Origin: an uncultured Bacteroidales bacterium
Lineage (GTDB): Bacteria; Bacteroidota; Bacteroidia; Bacteroidales; UBA932
Direction of reading: 5' to 3'
Assembly (NCBI GenBank): GCA_934667175.1
Contig: CAKULN010000003.1
Location: 1-64,000 of the forward strand
DNA: 64,000 nucleotides
Shown: positions 40,391 to 49,292 of the stretch, piece by piece
Layout: every line of letters begins with the position of its first letter
How positions within the stretch are numbered: the stretch's first letter is position 1
Program-made: the position numbers and the translations under genes
The notes under the pieces: model-generated
What the model was told of the DNA's origin: nothing
Database searches by the model: none
Seen by the model: the letters and a program-made list of their open reading frames with translations, nothing else

Positions 40391-41683
40391 ATGGCTGATT
40401 TTTCATATAAAAAACGAATTGCGGATTCGGTGCTGGAAAGAAAACTGAATTCTGCGGGAGCGGTCCTTGTCGAAGGAGCCAAATGGTGTGGCAAGACCAC
40501 AAGCGCTGAGCAGTTGGCCAGAACCGTCAACTACATTTCCGATCCTGCGGTCTTGAACAGGAACCTGATTCTTGCTGAGATGGACATCAATGCTTTGCTG
40601 TCAGGTGAGAAACCATTACTCCTTGATGAGTGGCAGGTAATACCACAATTATGGGATGCGGTCAGGTATGCCGTTGACCGCAGTAAAGGAATAGGCCAGT
40701 TTATCCTGACCGGTTCAGCGGTCCCATTAAGTGAAGAGGAAAGGGAAAAACTGCACCATACCGGAACCGGCAGAATAATTCCGCTCAGAATGCGCCCCAT
40801 GTCTCTGTATGAATCTGGGGAATCCAATGGGACGGTCAGTCTGCGTCATCTTTTTGACAACGCTCACGAGTCGATATTCGCTGAAAGTGTTCTACGTATT
40901 GAGGATATCGCCTTCTTGATATGTCGGGGAGGCTGGCCGATAACCACACGGCTTGCGCGGGAGTATGCTTTGGAGACCGCGTTCGCTTATTATGACGCTG
41001 TCACGGAGACTGACATCTCCGCTGTAGATAAAGTCAACAGAAGTCCTTCCAGAGCGAAAAGGCTAATGCGTTCATTGGCAAGACATCAAGGCACACAAGT
41101 GGCGATAGTGGGTATAAAGAATGACATGGCCGCCAATGATGCCGACAGCCTTGATGAGGACACTGTTTCGTCCTACATTGATGCCCTTAAGAAGATATTC
41201 GTGATTGAGGATATGGAAGCTTGGAATCCGAACCTCCGGTCAAAGGCTGCGATAAGGACAAGTGATACGCGGTATTTCGTGGATCCTTCCATAGCCACAG
41301 CCGCATTGGGTGTAGGGCCGATGGATCTTTCGAATGACCTGAACACGATGGGACTTTTCTTTGAGACATTGGCGGTTCGTGATTTGCGAGTGTATGCTGA
41401 CGCCTTGAACGGGAATGTGTATCACTACAGAGACAGCAACGGTTTAGAGTGCGATTCCGTGATTCATCTCAGGAACGGACAATACGCTCTTGTGGAGATC
41501 AAACTTGGAGGGAAAAAACTGGTGGATGAAGGAGCCGCGTCTCTGAACAAGTTGGCGTCAAGTATTGACACCGCGAAAATGCAGGTTCCGTCATTCAAAA
41601 TGGTGCTGACCGCGGTTGGAGGGATGGCCTACAAAAGGGAAGATGATGTGTATGTGGTGCCCATCGGTTGTCTGAGGCCTTGA
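40391..41683 (+). CDS. AAA ATPase with C-terminal DUF4143 (nuclease-like) domain
   Basis: 430 residues from ATG 40391 (MADFSYKKRIADSVLERKL). Walker A is EGAKWCGKTTSAEQ near residue 30 (WCGKT rather than RRxGKT), Walker B PLLLDEWQVIPQLWD near residue 74, and sensor FILTGSAVPL near residue 104. The C-terminal third is DUF4143-like: HYRDSNGLECDSVIHLRNGQ and YALVEIKLGGKKL, which carry the D...ExK residues of a PD-(D/E)XK nuclease fold. Such ATPases are widespread and of unproven role. A strong promoter and three 22-base repeats precede it, and lower GC than the neighbours suggests acquisition. Confidence 0.88.
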   Translation: MADFSYKKRIADSVLERKLNSAGAVLVEGAKWCGKTTSAEQLARTVNYISDPAVLNRNLILAEMDINALLSGEKPLLLDEWQVIPQLWDAVRYAVDRSKGIGQFILTGSAVPLSEEEREKLHHTGTGRIIPLRMRPMSLYESGESNGTVSLRHLFDNAHESIFAESVLRIEDIAFLICRGGWPITTRLAREYALETAFAYYDAVTETDISAVDKVNRSPSRAKRLMRSLARHQGTQVAIVGIKNDMAANDADSLDEDTVSSYIDALKKIFVIEDMEAWNPNLRSKAAIRTSDTRYFVDPSIATAALGVGPMDLSNDLNTMGLFFETLAVRDLRVYADALNGNVYHYRDSNGLECDSVIHLRNGQYALVEIKLGGKKLVDEGAASLNKLASSIDTAKMQVPSFKMVLTAVGGMAYKREDDVYVVPIGCLRP

Positions 41684-41766
41684 TACGTCCACCTATTCAA
41701 GAAAGACATCAAGACCATAGGCATACTCTTTGGAGCAGGGTCATGTCTTGACTAACTACGTAAGAA

Positions 41767-42501
41767 ATGAAAAGGTTAATTTTGTTGTTGGCGGTGGTTA
41801 CGCTGATGGGAAGCACTGCCTTTGCTCAAAAGGTTCACTCTGACAATCAGGACATCAGGTTCTCGGCAGGTGTTAGGGTTCCGATCGATAACAGCACTGC
41901 GGATGATGAGCCTGTGATGACTCTGACCTACGGGCGGTTTTTCGACAACGGACTGGGATTCCGAACCGGAGCGCAGTGGATGTTCAGAAACTATGAGATT
42001 GACCAGTACCTTGGAGTTCCTCTCTACTTGACCTGGCGCAGCGGTAAACGGACATTCAAAGAGGGTGTGAAGCAAGGGGTAGAGAACGCTGCCTGGGGAG
42101 CTTACCACAACAAAGCCTACTGGGATTCAGAGCCTGACGCCGGAACACTGCTTGGAGGTTTCATCTCCGGATTGGTCAACAGAATCGAATTCTTCGGCGG
42201 ATTGACACCAGGCTACATATTCGGACACAGGGAACAAACCCATGGAGACAGCAGGGAAGTAGATTATATGAAGATCAACAATCGGTTCAGCCTGACCGCT
42301 GATGCGGGCCTGGCGGTTTCTTTCCGAATATGGCGTTTCGAGTTGAGTTTCATCCCGTCTGTGCACTACTTCATAACCGACAATTACAGGTATGTCAACA
42401 TCAGACGTTACACCCACGATGGAAGCACCGATGTCTACACATCAGACAAGGCCCAATCCTGGCAGTTCTCCGCTCAGGCTGGCCTGAGTTTCACGTTTTA
42501 G
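41767..42501 (+). CDS. Outer-membrane beta-barrel protein, unknown family
   Basis: 244 residues. Signal peptide cleaved after TAFA (about residue 20). Alternating hydrophobic and aromatic strands (NGLGFRTGAQWMFRNY, YLTWRSG, SQWQFSAQAGLSFTF-like end) fit an 8- to 10-stranded barrel, and the terminal phenylalanine fits Bam-dependent insertion. No enzymatic motif. Eighty-three bases separate it from the ATPase gene, with no obvious terminator between, so it could share that transcript. Function unknown. Confidence 0.65.
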   Translation: MKRLILLLAVVTLMGSTAFAQKVHSDNQDIRFSAGVRVPIDNSTADDEPVMTLTYGRFFDNGLGFRTGAQWMFRNYEIDQYLGVPLYLTWRSGKRTFKEGVKQGVENAAWGAYHNKAYWDSEPDAGTLLGGFISGLVNRIEFFGGLTPGYIFGHREQTHGDSREVDYMKINNRFSLTADAGLAVSFRIWRFELSFIPSVHYFITDNYRYVNIRRYTHDGSTDVYTSDKAQSWQFSAQAGLSFTF

Positions 42502-42545
42502 GAATATAGCACTGTCCCGTAAAGGACGGCAGTTTTACCGCTGCG

Positions 42546-42697
42546 TTGCTTCGACAAGCTCAGCAACCACAAGCTAAGCTCAGCAACCACAAGCTCAACA
42601 GCCACAAGCTCAGCAACCAGAAACACAGCAGCCACAAACTCAGCAACAACAAGCTCAGTAACCATAAGCTCAGTAACCATAGGCTCTGCAACCGAGA
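42546..42697. repeat. 15-base tandem array grown from a dispersed repeat
   Basis: One ordinary unit (GCTTCGACAAGCTCAGCAAC) passes into nine or so 15-base units of the kind CTCAGCAACCACAAG (first 42559-42573, then from 42579 without a break to 42696). The units are increasingly diverged to the right. The array lies between convergent genes and next to a terminator. Confidence 0.85.
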
Positions 42698-42704
42698 TTG
42701 TCAG

Positions 42705-42776
42705 GTCAGAAAAAAAAATAAAATGGCAAATTTTGGTAACGTGCAAAATTTGCCATTTTATTTTTTTCTGACCTTT
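42705..42776. terminator. Bidirectional terminator, shared with 14788-14834
   Basis: AAAATGGCAAATTTTG and CAAAATTTGCCATTTT form a 16-base perfect stem with loop GTAACGTG. The symmetry extends through A and T tracts to AGGTCAG and CTGACCT, giving arms of about 30 bases with a two-base length difference. It separates the convergent genes ending at 42501 and 42788 and can serve both. Confidence 0.85.
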
Positions 42777-42787
42777 CTAAACCACAA

Positions 42788-43357
42788 TTACCTCATGTCG
42801 GAGTAGCAGCCGTCAACTGTGACGTTGCCGCCCTCAATGATGTAAAGGTCGTCTTTTGTGGCAGGGTAGCGCAGGATGAAGTCCTTGAGGGTCACGTTCT
42901 TGCAGTCCTTGAGATAGACAAGGGTCGGAACTGTGGCATCCTCAGGAATATGTTTCATCCGGATCTGGGCGGCGATGTCGTCCAGAAGGGCCGGACCACG
43001 TCCGTCGATCACTCCGGTGCCGAAAATGGACATATTCTCAACTCCTTCACCCCAGAAGATTGCCTTGCGGCCCTTGTAGGAATAGATGTTCGTGGAGCCG
43101 ACGATCACCGCGCCCTCGCGAAGCCTGATGCTGACACCGGACTTGAGCTGGACGGCGCCCGTGACGTAGCGCCCGACGTTGAACTCAAGGGTACCGCCAC
43201 CTTTGGAGGCGATGAAATCAATCGCGCCCTGGATGCTCGTGGTGTTGTCGTGTACACCATCGCTCTTGATGTTGAACCTGGACGCCTTGTAGACATTCTG
43301 GGAGAAACCCACAACAGAAAACAGCAGCAAAGCCGCTAATAACAATATTCTTTTCAT
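42788..43357 (-). CDS. Truncated GH28/pectate-lyase-type beta-helix protein
   Basis: 189 residues. Signal peptide (LLLFSVVGFSQ), then the opening of a right-handed beta-helix: FNIKSDGVHDNTTSIQGAID, FIASKGGGTLEFNVGRYVTG, and VIVGSTNIYSY, closely parallel to the first 150 residues of the neighbouring GH28 product. It stops after about three helix turns, before any catalytic residues (no GDD, no GHG), 11 bases before the terminator. Either a remnant cut by the terminator/repeat region or a small non-catalytic helix. It overlaps the upstream gene by four bases (ATGA). Confidence 0.7.
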   Translation of the reverse strand: MKRILLLAALLLFSVVGFSQNVYKASRFNIKSDGVHDNTTSIQGAIDFIASKGGGTLEFNVGRYVTGAVQLKSGVSIRLREGAVIVGSTNIYSYKGRKAIFWGEGVENMSIFGTGVIDGRGPALLDDIAAQIRMKHIPEDATVPTLVYLKDCKNVTLKDFILRYPATKDDLYIIEGGNVTVDGCYSDMR

Positions 43358-44856
43358 TTCTTCTTGATGTTCTTGGTGTCCTTTGTGATGATCTGCTTCT
43401 TGCCCTTAGGCGCAGTCTCCTGATTGATCTGTAGGTTCTTCATCCTGAGACCGATGACATCGTCGGTCACGATGGCCGGACGATAGTCCTCTCCGGCGAC
43501 GGTGAGTTTCACGTTGTCGAACACGATGCCGTCGGCGTGGCGGATGTAGAAGCCCCAGGCCGGAAGTTCCTTCCAGTTGGAGAACTCAGGGTAACGGGTC
43601 TCCTGCTCCTCGATGGCGTCAAGTTCCTCCTTGGAGGTCCCAGCGTAGGCATATTCCGGATCGGCGTGTCCCGGATAAACGATCTCGATGTTCTCCATGC
43701 GGACGTTCTCGATGCGAAGTCCTGGAAGACCAGCGATGATGCTTGGGCAGACATTGCGCGGAAGATCCTCGACCGGACCCTCGTAGCTGTAGCCGGCGTC
43801 CGGTTTGTCGAACGGAACCTCTGCGTACATATTCTTGATCACTATGTCCTTGAGGTATGCCTGCTGGCCATCGTTGACGTGACGGGTGCCGGTGCGAAGG
43901 AAGATCGGGTTGCCGGTGTTCAGGCTCTTGAGGCTGTCGATCTCCACATCCTCGATCTGGGCACCGTCCACGGTGGCGATGGTGATTGCGCTGCGGTAGG
44001 TGTCGAATATGGTCATATTCTTGAACCTGAAATGCTTGAACTTGCCACGGGTGTAGGTTCCGAACTTGATGCCATTGGCGCTGCTTCGTCCCACACAGTT
44101 CTCCACAAGAATATTCTCGCTCACACCGTCGTTGCTGTGGCTCTTGAAGCAATATGCGTCATCGGACGAGTCGATGTAGCAGTCGCGCACGATGACATCG
44201 CTGCAATCCACCACGTCCAGACCATCGTTGTTCCAATAGCACTTAGCGTCCACGGTGATACCCTCGATCAGAAGATTACGGCACTTGTCGTACTGCTGGT
44301 TCCAACTTGCAGGATCCTTAAGCGTGATGTCCTTGATGACAATGTTGGTGCTTTTATAGAAATGCAGGTTCTCAGGGCGGATTGTCTCATTGATACGATC
44401 AAGCCCGAGAGGGTCCACAATCAGCCCCATATGAACAAAGTCCACGAAACGGACTCCGACATCAAAGCCACGGCCGTTGATCATTCCTTCACCTGTGATG
44501 CCGATTTTGTCCTGATTAATACCAAAGACAAGGGCTGTCCACTTGGCGTCAGGATCCTTGATGTAGTCGTAAGGATTCAGGGAGCCGAGAAGAACGGCGT
44601 CCTTCTCGATGTGGAGGGTCACGTTGTTCTTCAGATAAATGGAGCCGCTGACATATTCCCCCTTGTCAAGCACCACACGTCCGCCTCCGCGTGAGGAAGC
44701 GAAATCAATCGCGGCCTGGATGCTGGCTGTGTTCAGAGTCACTCCGTCCGGTTTCGCGCCGAAATCACGGGCGAAGAAATCAGTGGCCCCGAGGGTCAAG
44801 GCTGACCCGGAGAGAAGCAAAGCCACAGCAGCCGCTGTTCTAAGTAAATTTCTCAT
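43354..44856 (-). CDS. GH28-family polygalacturonase-like hydrolase
   Basis: 500 residues. Signal peptide to about residue 23, then FFARDFGAKPDGVTLNTASI and a long right-handed beta-helix. GH28 catalytic pieces: KCYWNNDGLDVVDCSDV (NxD), SSDDAYCFKS (the DD pair) and SSANGIKFGTYTRG in place of the usual GHG. Members cleave galacturonic acid or rhamnose-containing pectin backbones; rhamnogalacturonan specificity is plausible beside GH106. Thirteen bases follow the upstream gene. The missing classical GHG histidine motif leaves exact activity open. Confidence 0.82.
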   Translation of the reverse strand: MRNLLRTAAAVALLLSGSALTLGATDFFARDFGAKPDGVTLNTASIQAAIDFASSRGGGRVVLDKGEYVSGSIYLKNNVTLHIEKDAVLLGSLNPYDYIKDPDAKWTALVFGINQDKIGITGEGMINGRGFDVGVRFVDFVHMGLIVDPLGLDRINETIRPENLHFYKSTNIVIKDITLKDPASWNQQYDKCRNLLIEGITVDAKCYWNNDGLDVVDCSDVIVRDCYIDSSDDAYCFKSHSNDGVSENILVENCVGRSSANGIKFGTYTRGKFKHFRFKNMTIFDTYRSAITIATVDGAQIEDVEIDSLKSLNTGNPIFLRTGTRHVNDGQQAYLKDIVIKNMYAEVPFDKPDAGYSYEGPVEDLPRNVCPSIIAGLPGLRIENVRMENIEIVYPGHADPEYAYAGTSKEELDAIEEQETRYPEFSNWKELPAWGFYIRHADGIVFDNVKLTVAGEDYRPAIVTDDVIGLRMKNLQINQETAPKGKKQIITKDTKNIKKK

Positions 44857-44869
44857 CAGTAATGTTTTA

Positions 44870-47719
44870 TTAATATAATTTCACTGGTCCGATCAGTCCC
44901 GCGCTGACGTAAGGCTGCTTGCGCTTTATCACGAAGCGCTGCGCCACCTTGCTGTCTTTGAGGGTCTGAATATAATTACCCATAAGGGTCGTGACTTTCA
45001 CCTCGATGGTGTTCTCGCCTTGGCGGAGCAGACCGTTCACGTCATACACACGCTCACCGAACCACTTCACGCCGGCCGGCTTGCCGTTGACCCAGACCTC
45101 GCAGATGTCAGCCACCTTGCCAAGATTCAAGTACTTAGGAAGTTTCCCGGACAACGACACGGTCTTGGTGTAGGTCACCTCGCCCATGAAGTTCTTGAAA
45201 GTGGTGTCTTTCATGTCCTTGAAATCCTGAAGTTCATCCAACTTGGTTGTCCACGTTGAATCCGGCCAGGTGTGGTGCATCTTGAGATCCCAAGAGCCTG
45301 CCATCTGAATCTCGTCAGCGCCCTCAAGCGGAAGAGTCTTCCAAGCCGGGGCACTGCCGCCCATCTTGTTGAACACGAAGAGATACGTCTCCGATGGGCC
45401 AAAGCGGAAGTGCATCCTGCCGTCCTTGCCGACAGGAAGGGCGTACCTCTTGCCGGTCGCCGGATCATAAAGCCACGCATGCTTCCTTGCGGTCACTGAT
45501 TTCGGGAATATTATGTCCGTCTCACGGGCCTCGCTCATGTGGGCGTTCATGAAAAGGAACATATCGCTTCCGTCATCGGTGACATATTGGTTCTGAAGCA
45601 GGAATCTGTCCGGATTGCTGATCGTCAGAGTGTGAGGAAGGTTGTACTTCTCCATCACTCCGGCGTACCACTCGAGGTACTTTCCGTCAGCCGGCTTCTC
45701 AAGCAGGATAAAATTGTCTTGATATTCCTTCAGACGAGCCACAGCCTCGGCGATCTGCTTGTCGCGAGCCTCAAAATCCTTGAGACCAAGGGACTTCTCT
45801 GGATATTTCCCGATGCAGAACACCCTGCCGCCACCTTTCACGAACTCCTCCAGCTTGGCGAGCGTCTCTGGGGTCGTGCTGGTCACCTCGACGAGAAAGA
45901 GGGTGCCATATTCCTTAGGCCCGTAGCAAAGTTTGCCGTCACGGACAGCCGCGCCGTTGAGGATGATTTCGCTGACGTAGTCCGCTCCGCCACCGTTCTT
46001 GTGGATGGCCTCCCAGATCAGGGAGGTGTAAGGAATATTCAAGGCCACAGGGAACGGCTCGGTCTGCACGCCCATCGTGCTCCACATGTCATAGTTGGCA
46101 GGCAGGATTGCGATGTCGGTGTACATGTCAGCGTTCTGAAGCTGGCTTGCTAGCCTCGCGCGGTAGTCATTCAACTTGTTCACGTAAGGCCACCAGGTGT
46201 TCCTCTCGTTGTGGAATGTACCGTACTGTACCCAGCCAGGGAACTCGGCCTTCAGAGGCGAGTAGTTGAAACCGTGCCACACCGAATGGGTCGTGCCGGA
46301 GATCGCGCTCATGTCCGAGCCGACCTTCAGGAACTCAAGGTTTGTCGTGAACACCTTGTAGGTGTTGGTCATCTCCTCGGCGCTGACAACGCGCTTGCCT
46401 GTCAGGTGAGCGGCCGACGAGACATATTTATTAATCATCGTGTAGGCGCGCCCGCGGCGGTAGTCCTCGTCGCCCATCTCCTCTCCTATCCTGTGCTTGA
46501 GCCAGTTGGTTGTCCAAGACTCGCCTTCCGGGATGTCCTGGCCAAGAGAGGACTCCTCGATGAAGAATCCGTTGCCATAGGCCTGGGAACGGGACTTGAC
46601 ACCCTTTTCCTTGCACCAGGAGAGGAATGTGTTCATGTACCGCTCATTGAGAAGTTCAGCCTTCGTGAGTTCGAAATCAAAGCGCACACGGTTCACCTGA
46701 TCCTGGAATTTCTCGCCTTTCTTCGAGCCATAGTCGAAACTCTCCACGTTGCCGAGCCTTCCAACCTTGAACATCGTGAACGGCAGCCAAGGCATCAGAT
46801 CGTAGCCTCTTCGGGTTTTGAACTCCTCAGGGAAATCGCCGGTCCAATTGCAGCCCTCAAGTTCCATACTGTCCACGAAGAAAGCCCTGAGATGCTTGGA
46901 AAGAGGTCCGATCCGCGCCTCGATCGTGTCGGTCATGTGGTCAAGGTACTTGCGGACAGCCTTTGCGTCCATGTGGTTCAGGATCGAGCCGGCGGCACCG
47001 GGGGCACCGTTGATCACGCATGCGAACGAATCGTACTTCACCATCGCGTAGAACTGCCAGTTGCCCTTCGGCACATCCACGGTGATCACATCGCCTTCGA
47101 TGTTGCTCGACAGATCAATCGCCTCACTGAGGTCATTGATCGGGTCCGGAGCGAGATAGACCGACACCAGTTCAGGAGTACGGCTGGTGTTGACCTTAGT
47201 CACACCCGGATCGATGTTCTTGAATATGTTGAACTTGGACATCTCGAACCTCTCACCGCCCGTCACCTTCTGGGCGTAGGTCAGCATAACGGACGCACGC
47301 TCATCACGAGGAAGGGTCTCCGCACCGAAAGGCCATCCGGATCCGATGATCAGGTCGCAGGTCATCCCGATGCGCCCGGCCTCGTCGAACACGACCTTCA
47401 GCATGTCTATCCACTCGTCGCTCAGCCATTTGAGGGATTTGGTGTCTTTCGCATCAGCGCCGTACGGGAAGGAAATCGGATTGATCTCGACTCCTCCGAT
47501 GCCCGCATCCTTGAGGATGTGAAGCTCTCGGACAAGTTCCTCGGCCTCGACACGGTCGCCGTTCCACCACCAGCGCACGAACGGACGGTAGCAGTTGTCA
47601 GGGTTCTGGAACTGTCTGTAAAGATCCTTGGATGTCGTCCTGGCCGATGACTCGGACGGGACGGCAACCAAGGAGACCAAAGCGACTGCGGCAGCCGCTA
47701 AAAATCTGAATATATTCAT
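44870..47719 (-). CDS. GH106-type alpha-L-rhamnosidase
   Basis: 949 residues. Signal peptide cleaved near SSARTT. The opening FVRWWWNGDRVEAEELVREL and DAGIGGVEINPISFPYG is the mark of the GH106/rhamnosidase-like family; the barrel continues with LIIGSGWPFG and AFFVDSMELEGCNWTGDFPE. Later come the beta-sandwich domains, including a C-terminal galactose-binding-like part (LGKVADICEVWVNGKPAGVK). Characterised members remove terminal rhamnose from pectin side chains or rhamnogalacturonan. It follows the ADP-ribosylglycohydrolase-like gene by three bases. Substrate is inferred. Confidence 0.82.
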   Translation of the reverse strand: MNIFRFLAAAAVALVSLVAVPSESSARTTSKDLYRQFQNPDNCYRPFVRWWWNGDRVEAEELVRELHILKDAGIGGVEINPISFPYGADAKDTKSLKWLSDEWIDMLKVVFDEAGRIGMTCDLIIGSGWPFGAETLPRDERASVMLTYAQKVTGGERFEMSKFNIFKNIDPGVTKVNTSRTPELVSVYLAPDPINDLSEAIDLSSNIEGDVITVDVPKGNWQFYAMVKYDSFACVINGAPGAAGSILNHMDAKAVRKYLDHMTDTIEARIGPLSKHLRAFFVDSMELEGCNWTGDFPEEFKTRRGYDLMPWLPFTMFKVGRLGNVESFDYGSKKGEKFQDQVNRVRFDFELTKAELLNERYMNTFLSWCKEKGVKSRSQAYGNGFFIEESSLGQDIPEGESWTTNWLKHRIGEEMGDEDYRRGRAYTMINKYVSSAAHLTGKRVVSAEEMTNTYKVFTTNLEFLKVGSDMSAISGTTHSVWHGFNYSPLKAEFPGWVQYGTFHNERNTWWPYVNKLNDYRARLASQLQNADMYTDIAILPANYDMWSTMGVQTEPFPVALNIPYTSLIWEAIHKNGGGADYVSEIILNGAAVRDGKLCYGPKEYGTLFLVEVTSTTPETLAKLEEFVKGGGRVFCIGKYPEKSLGLKDFEARDKQIAEAVARLKEYQDNFILLEKPADGKYLEWYAGVMEKYNLPHTLTISNPDRFLLQNQYVTDDGSDMFLFMNAHMSEARETDIIFPKSVTARKHAWLYDPATGKRYALPVGKDGRMHFRFGPSETYLFVFNKMGGSAPAWKTLPLEGADEIQMAGSWDLKMHHTWPDSTWTTKLDELQDFKDMKDTTFKNFMGEVTYTKTVSLSGKLPKYLNLGKVADICEVWVNGKPAGVKWFGERVYDVNGLLRQGENTIEVKVTTLMGNYIQTLKDSKVAQRFVIKRKQPYVSAGLIGPVKLY

Positions 47720-47722
47720 GTT

Positions 47723-49279
47723 TTACTCGTCAACGTGGTTCACGACCTTCGGCTTGCTGGAATATACCAAATAGTTGTCGATGACGATGTTCATGTTATC
47801 CTGCTTGTTGAGGAACTTGAATGTCAGAGTGTGCTCACCCTCAGGAAGATCGTACTTCCAGTAGAGGTCAGGAGCCGCGCCGTTGCCCTTGATAGGGTTC
47901 TTGGCCACAGCCGAGAGCTTGCCGTCAAGGTAGATCTCGACCTCTCCGACGTAACCGGTGTTGTCGTTGTAGCCGGATCCCTTGTAGTAGTGGCTCTTGA
48001 CAACGATTCCGTTGCCCTTGAACTTGATCTGGCCGACATTCGTGATGGTCTTCTTGACAGCGACCTTACCCTGAGGATAGTGGCCCTCGAAAGCCTTTTC
48101 GTAGCGAACCGCCTCAGGCTTCTGAACCTTGATGGTGATGTTGTCGCCGTCGATGGAGCCACCGTTGCGCTCGATCACCTGAAGAGCCTGGCTGCAGGAA
48201 TATTCAGTGGCCTTGTTGAGGGAGATGTCGGTGTAGACGAAAGGAATGTCCTCAACCTCCTCGCAAGGCTTTCTCCAATATTCAGGAATATTCTTGTACC
48301 CCATCATGACTCCAAGGATTCCGGCGGCTGAGGAAGGGTTGCAGTCAGAGTCCTGGCCGCAGCGGGTCGAGATGTCGATCGTGCGGTAGAAGTTCTTGTC
48401 ACCGTAGAGAAGACCGATGAGGATGTAGCCGCTGTTGATGACGGCGTCGATGTTGAACGGACTGTCGACTCCGTCAGGGCAGCCGACTTCGTAGCCGTAG
48501 TGTTTGTTGAAGAGAGCCCAGGTGATGTGCCAGTCCTTAGGATACTGCTTGTGCCATTTGATGACATCAGCCATGGCCTTGTAGTAGTGGCTCTGCGCCG
48601 GAATGGCCTTGAGGGCCTCATTGACAACGAAGTTGATGTCGTCGCTGACAAATGCGAGAGACAGCATCGCTGCGACATACACACCGCCGTACCAACCGTC
48701 ACCGTAGTTCATCATGTGGCCGATCTCGTCACAGTAGAAAGAGGAGGCGTTGATCATTCCCGGAGCCATCAGACCGGCGTAGTCGGCCTCGATCTGGAAG
48801 TCGATGTCATCGGCGTGCGGGTTGTTGTGCCAGTGTCCGGACTCAGGCGGCATCACGCCGTTGAGGATGTTGTAGCGTCCGAGCTGGTTGGCGTGCCAGA
48901 GAGGGTACGGAGCGTTGGCGAACGCCTTCGCGAAAGACTCGATCGGAGCGTCAAGGCCCTCCTTCTGGAAGATCTCCACGAAAGTGAGATCCATGTAGAC
49001 ATCATCGAACAGTCCCGGGAACTTGTCGAACCAGTATTTCACCATGTGCTCGTGCCACGGGATCTCGACCTCGTCATTGATGAATCCGGCATACTTGAAC
49101 TCGGTCGGTCCGCCGTAGGAGCAGCCGATGACCTTTCCGGCCCAGCCACCTTTGATCTTGTCCATGAGAACCTCCTTGGTCATCTTGACCTCCTTAGGGA
49201 GTTTCTTTGCGGCCACGTCTACTGTGGTCGTCAGCATCAGGACGCCAGCGGCGATCAGGAATAAATTTTTAATCTTCAT
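47723..49279 (-). CDS. Secreted ADP-ribosylglycohydrolase-fold protein with C-terminal carbohydrate-binding-like domain
   Basis: 518 residues. Signal peptide to about residue 24 (VDVAAKK). Residues about 35-370 have the ADP-ribosylglycohydrolase all-helical fold motifs: DKIKGGWAGKVIGCSYGG at the front, DDVYMDLTFVEIF (metal-binding acidic residues), and TRCGQDSDCNPSSAAGILGV near the end (DxD metal site). Residues about 390-510 form a beta-sandwich of CBM type. An exported version in a pectin-degrading operon suggests a glycoside hydrolase acting on an unusual sugar linkage rather than ADP-ribose. This reassignment is inference. Confidence 0.75.
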   Translation of the reverse strand: MKIKNLFLIAAGVLMLTTTVDVAAKKLPKEVKMTKEVLMDKIKGGWAGKVIGCSYGGPTEFKYAGFINDEVEIPWHEHMVKYWFDKFPGLFDDVYMDLTFVEIFQKEGLDAPIESFAKAFANAPYPLWHANQLGRYNILNGVMPPESGHWHNNPHADDIDFQIEADYAGLMAPGMINASSFYCDEIGHMMNYGDGWYGGVYVAAMLSLAFVSDDINFVVNEALKAIPAQSHYYKAMADVIKWHKQYPKDWHITWALFNKHYGYEVGCPDGVDSPFNIDAVINSGYILIGLLYGDKNFYRTIDISTRCGQDSDCNPSSAAGILGVMMGYKNIPEYWRKPCEEVEDIPFVYTDISLNKATEYSCSQALQVIERNGGSIDGDNITIKVQKPEAVRYEKAFEGHYPQGKVAVKKTITNVGQIKFKGNGIVVKSHYYKGSGYNDNTGYVGEVEIYLDGKLSAVAKNPIKGNGAAPDLYWKYDLPEGEHTLTFKFLNKQDNMNIVIDNYLVYSSKPKVVNHVDE

Positions 49280-49292
49280 AATACTTTAGTTA

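Noticed and set aside
46211..47650. 479-codon antisense frame within GH106
   Set aside because: Shadow of a GC-biased coding strand; the sense product has clear GH106 motifs.
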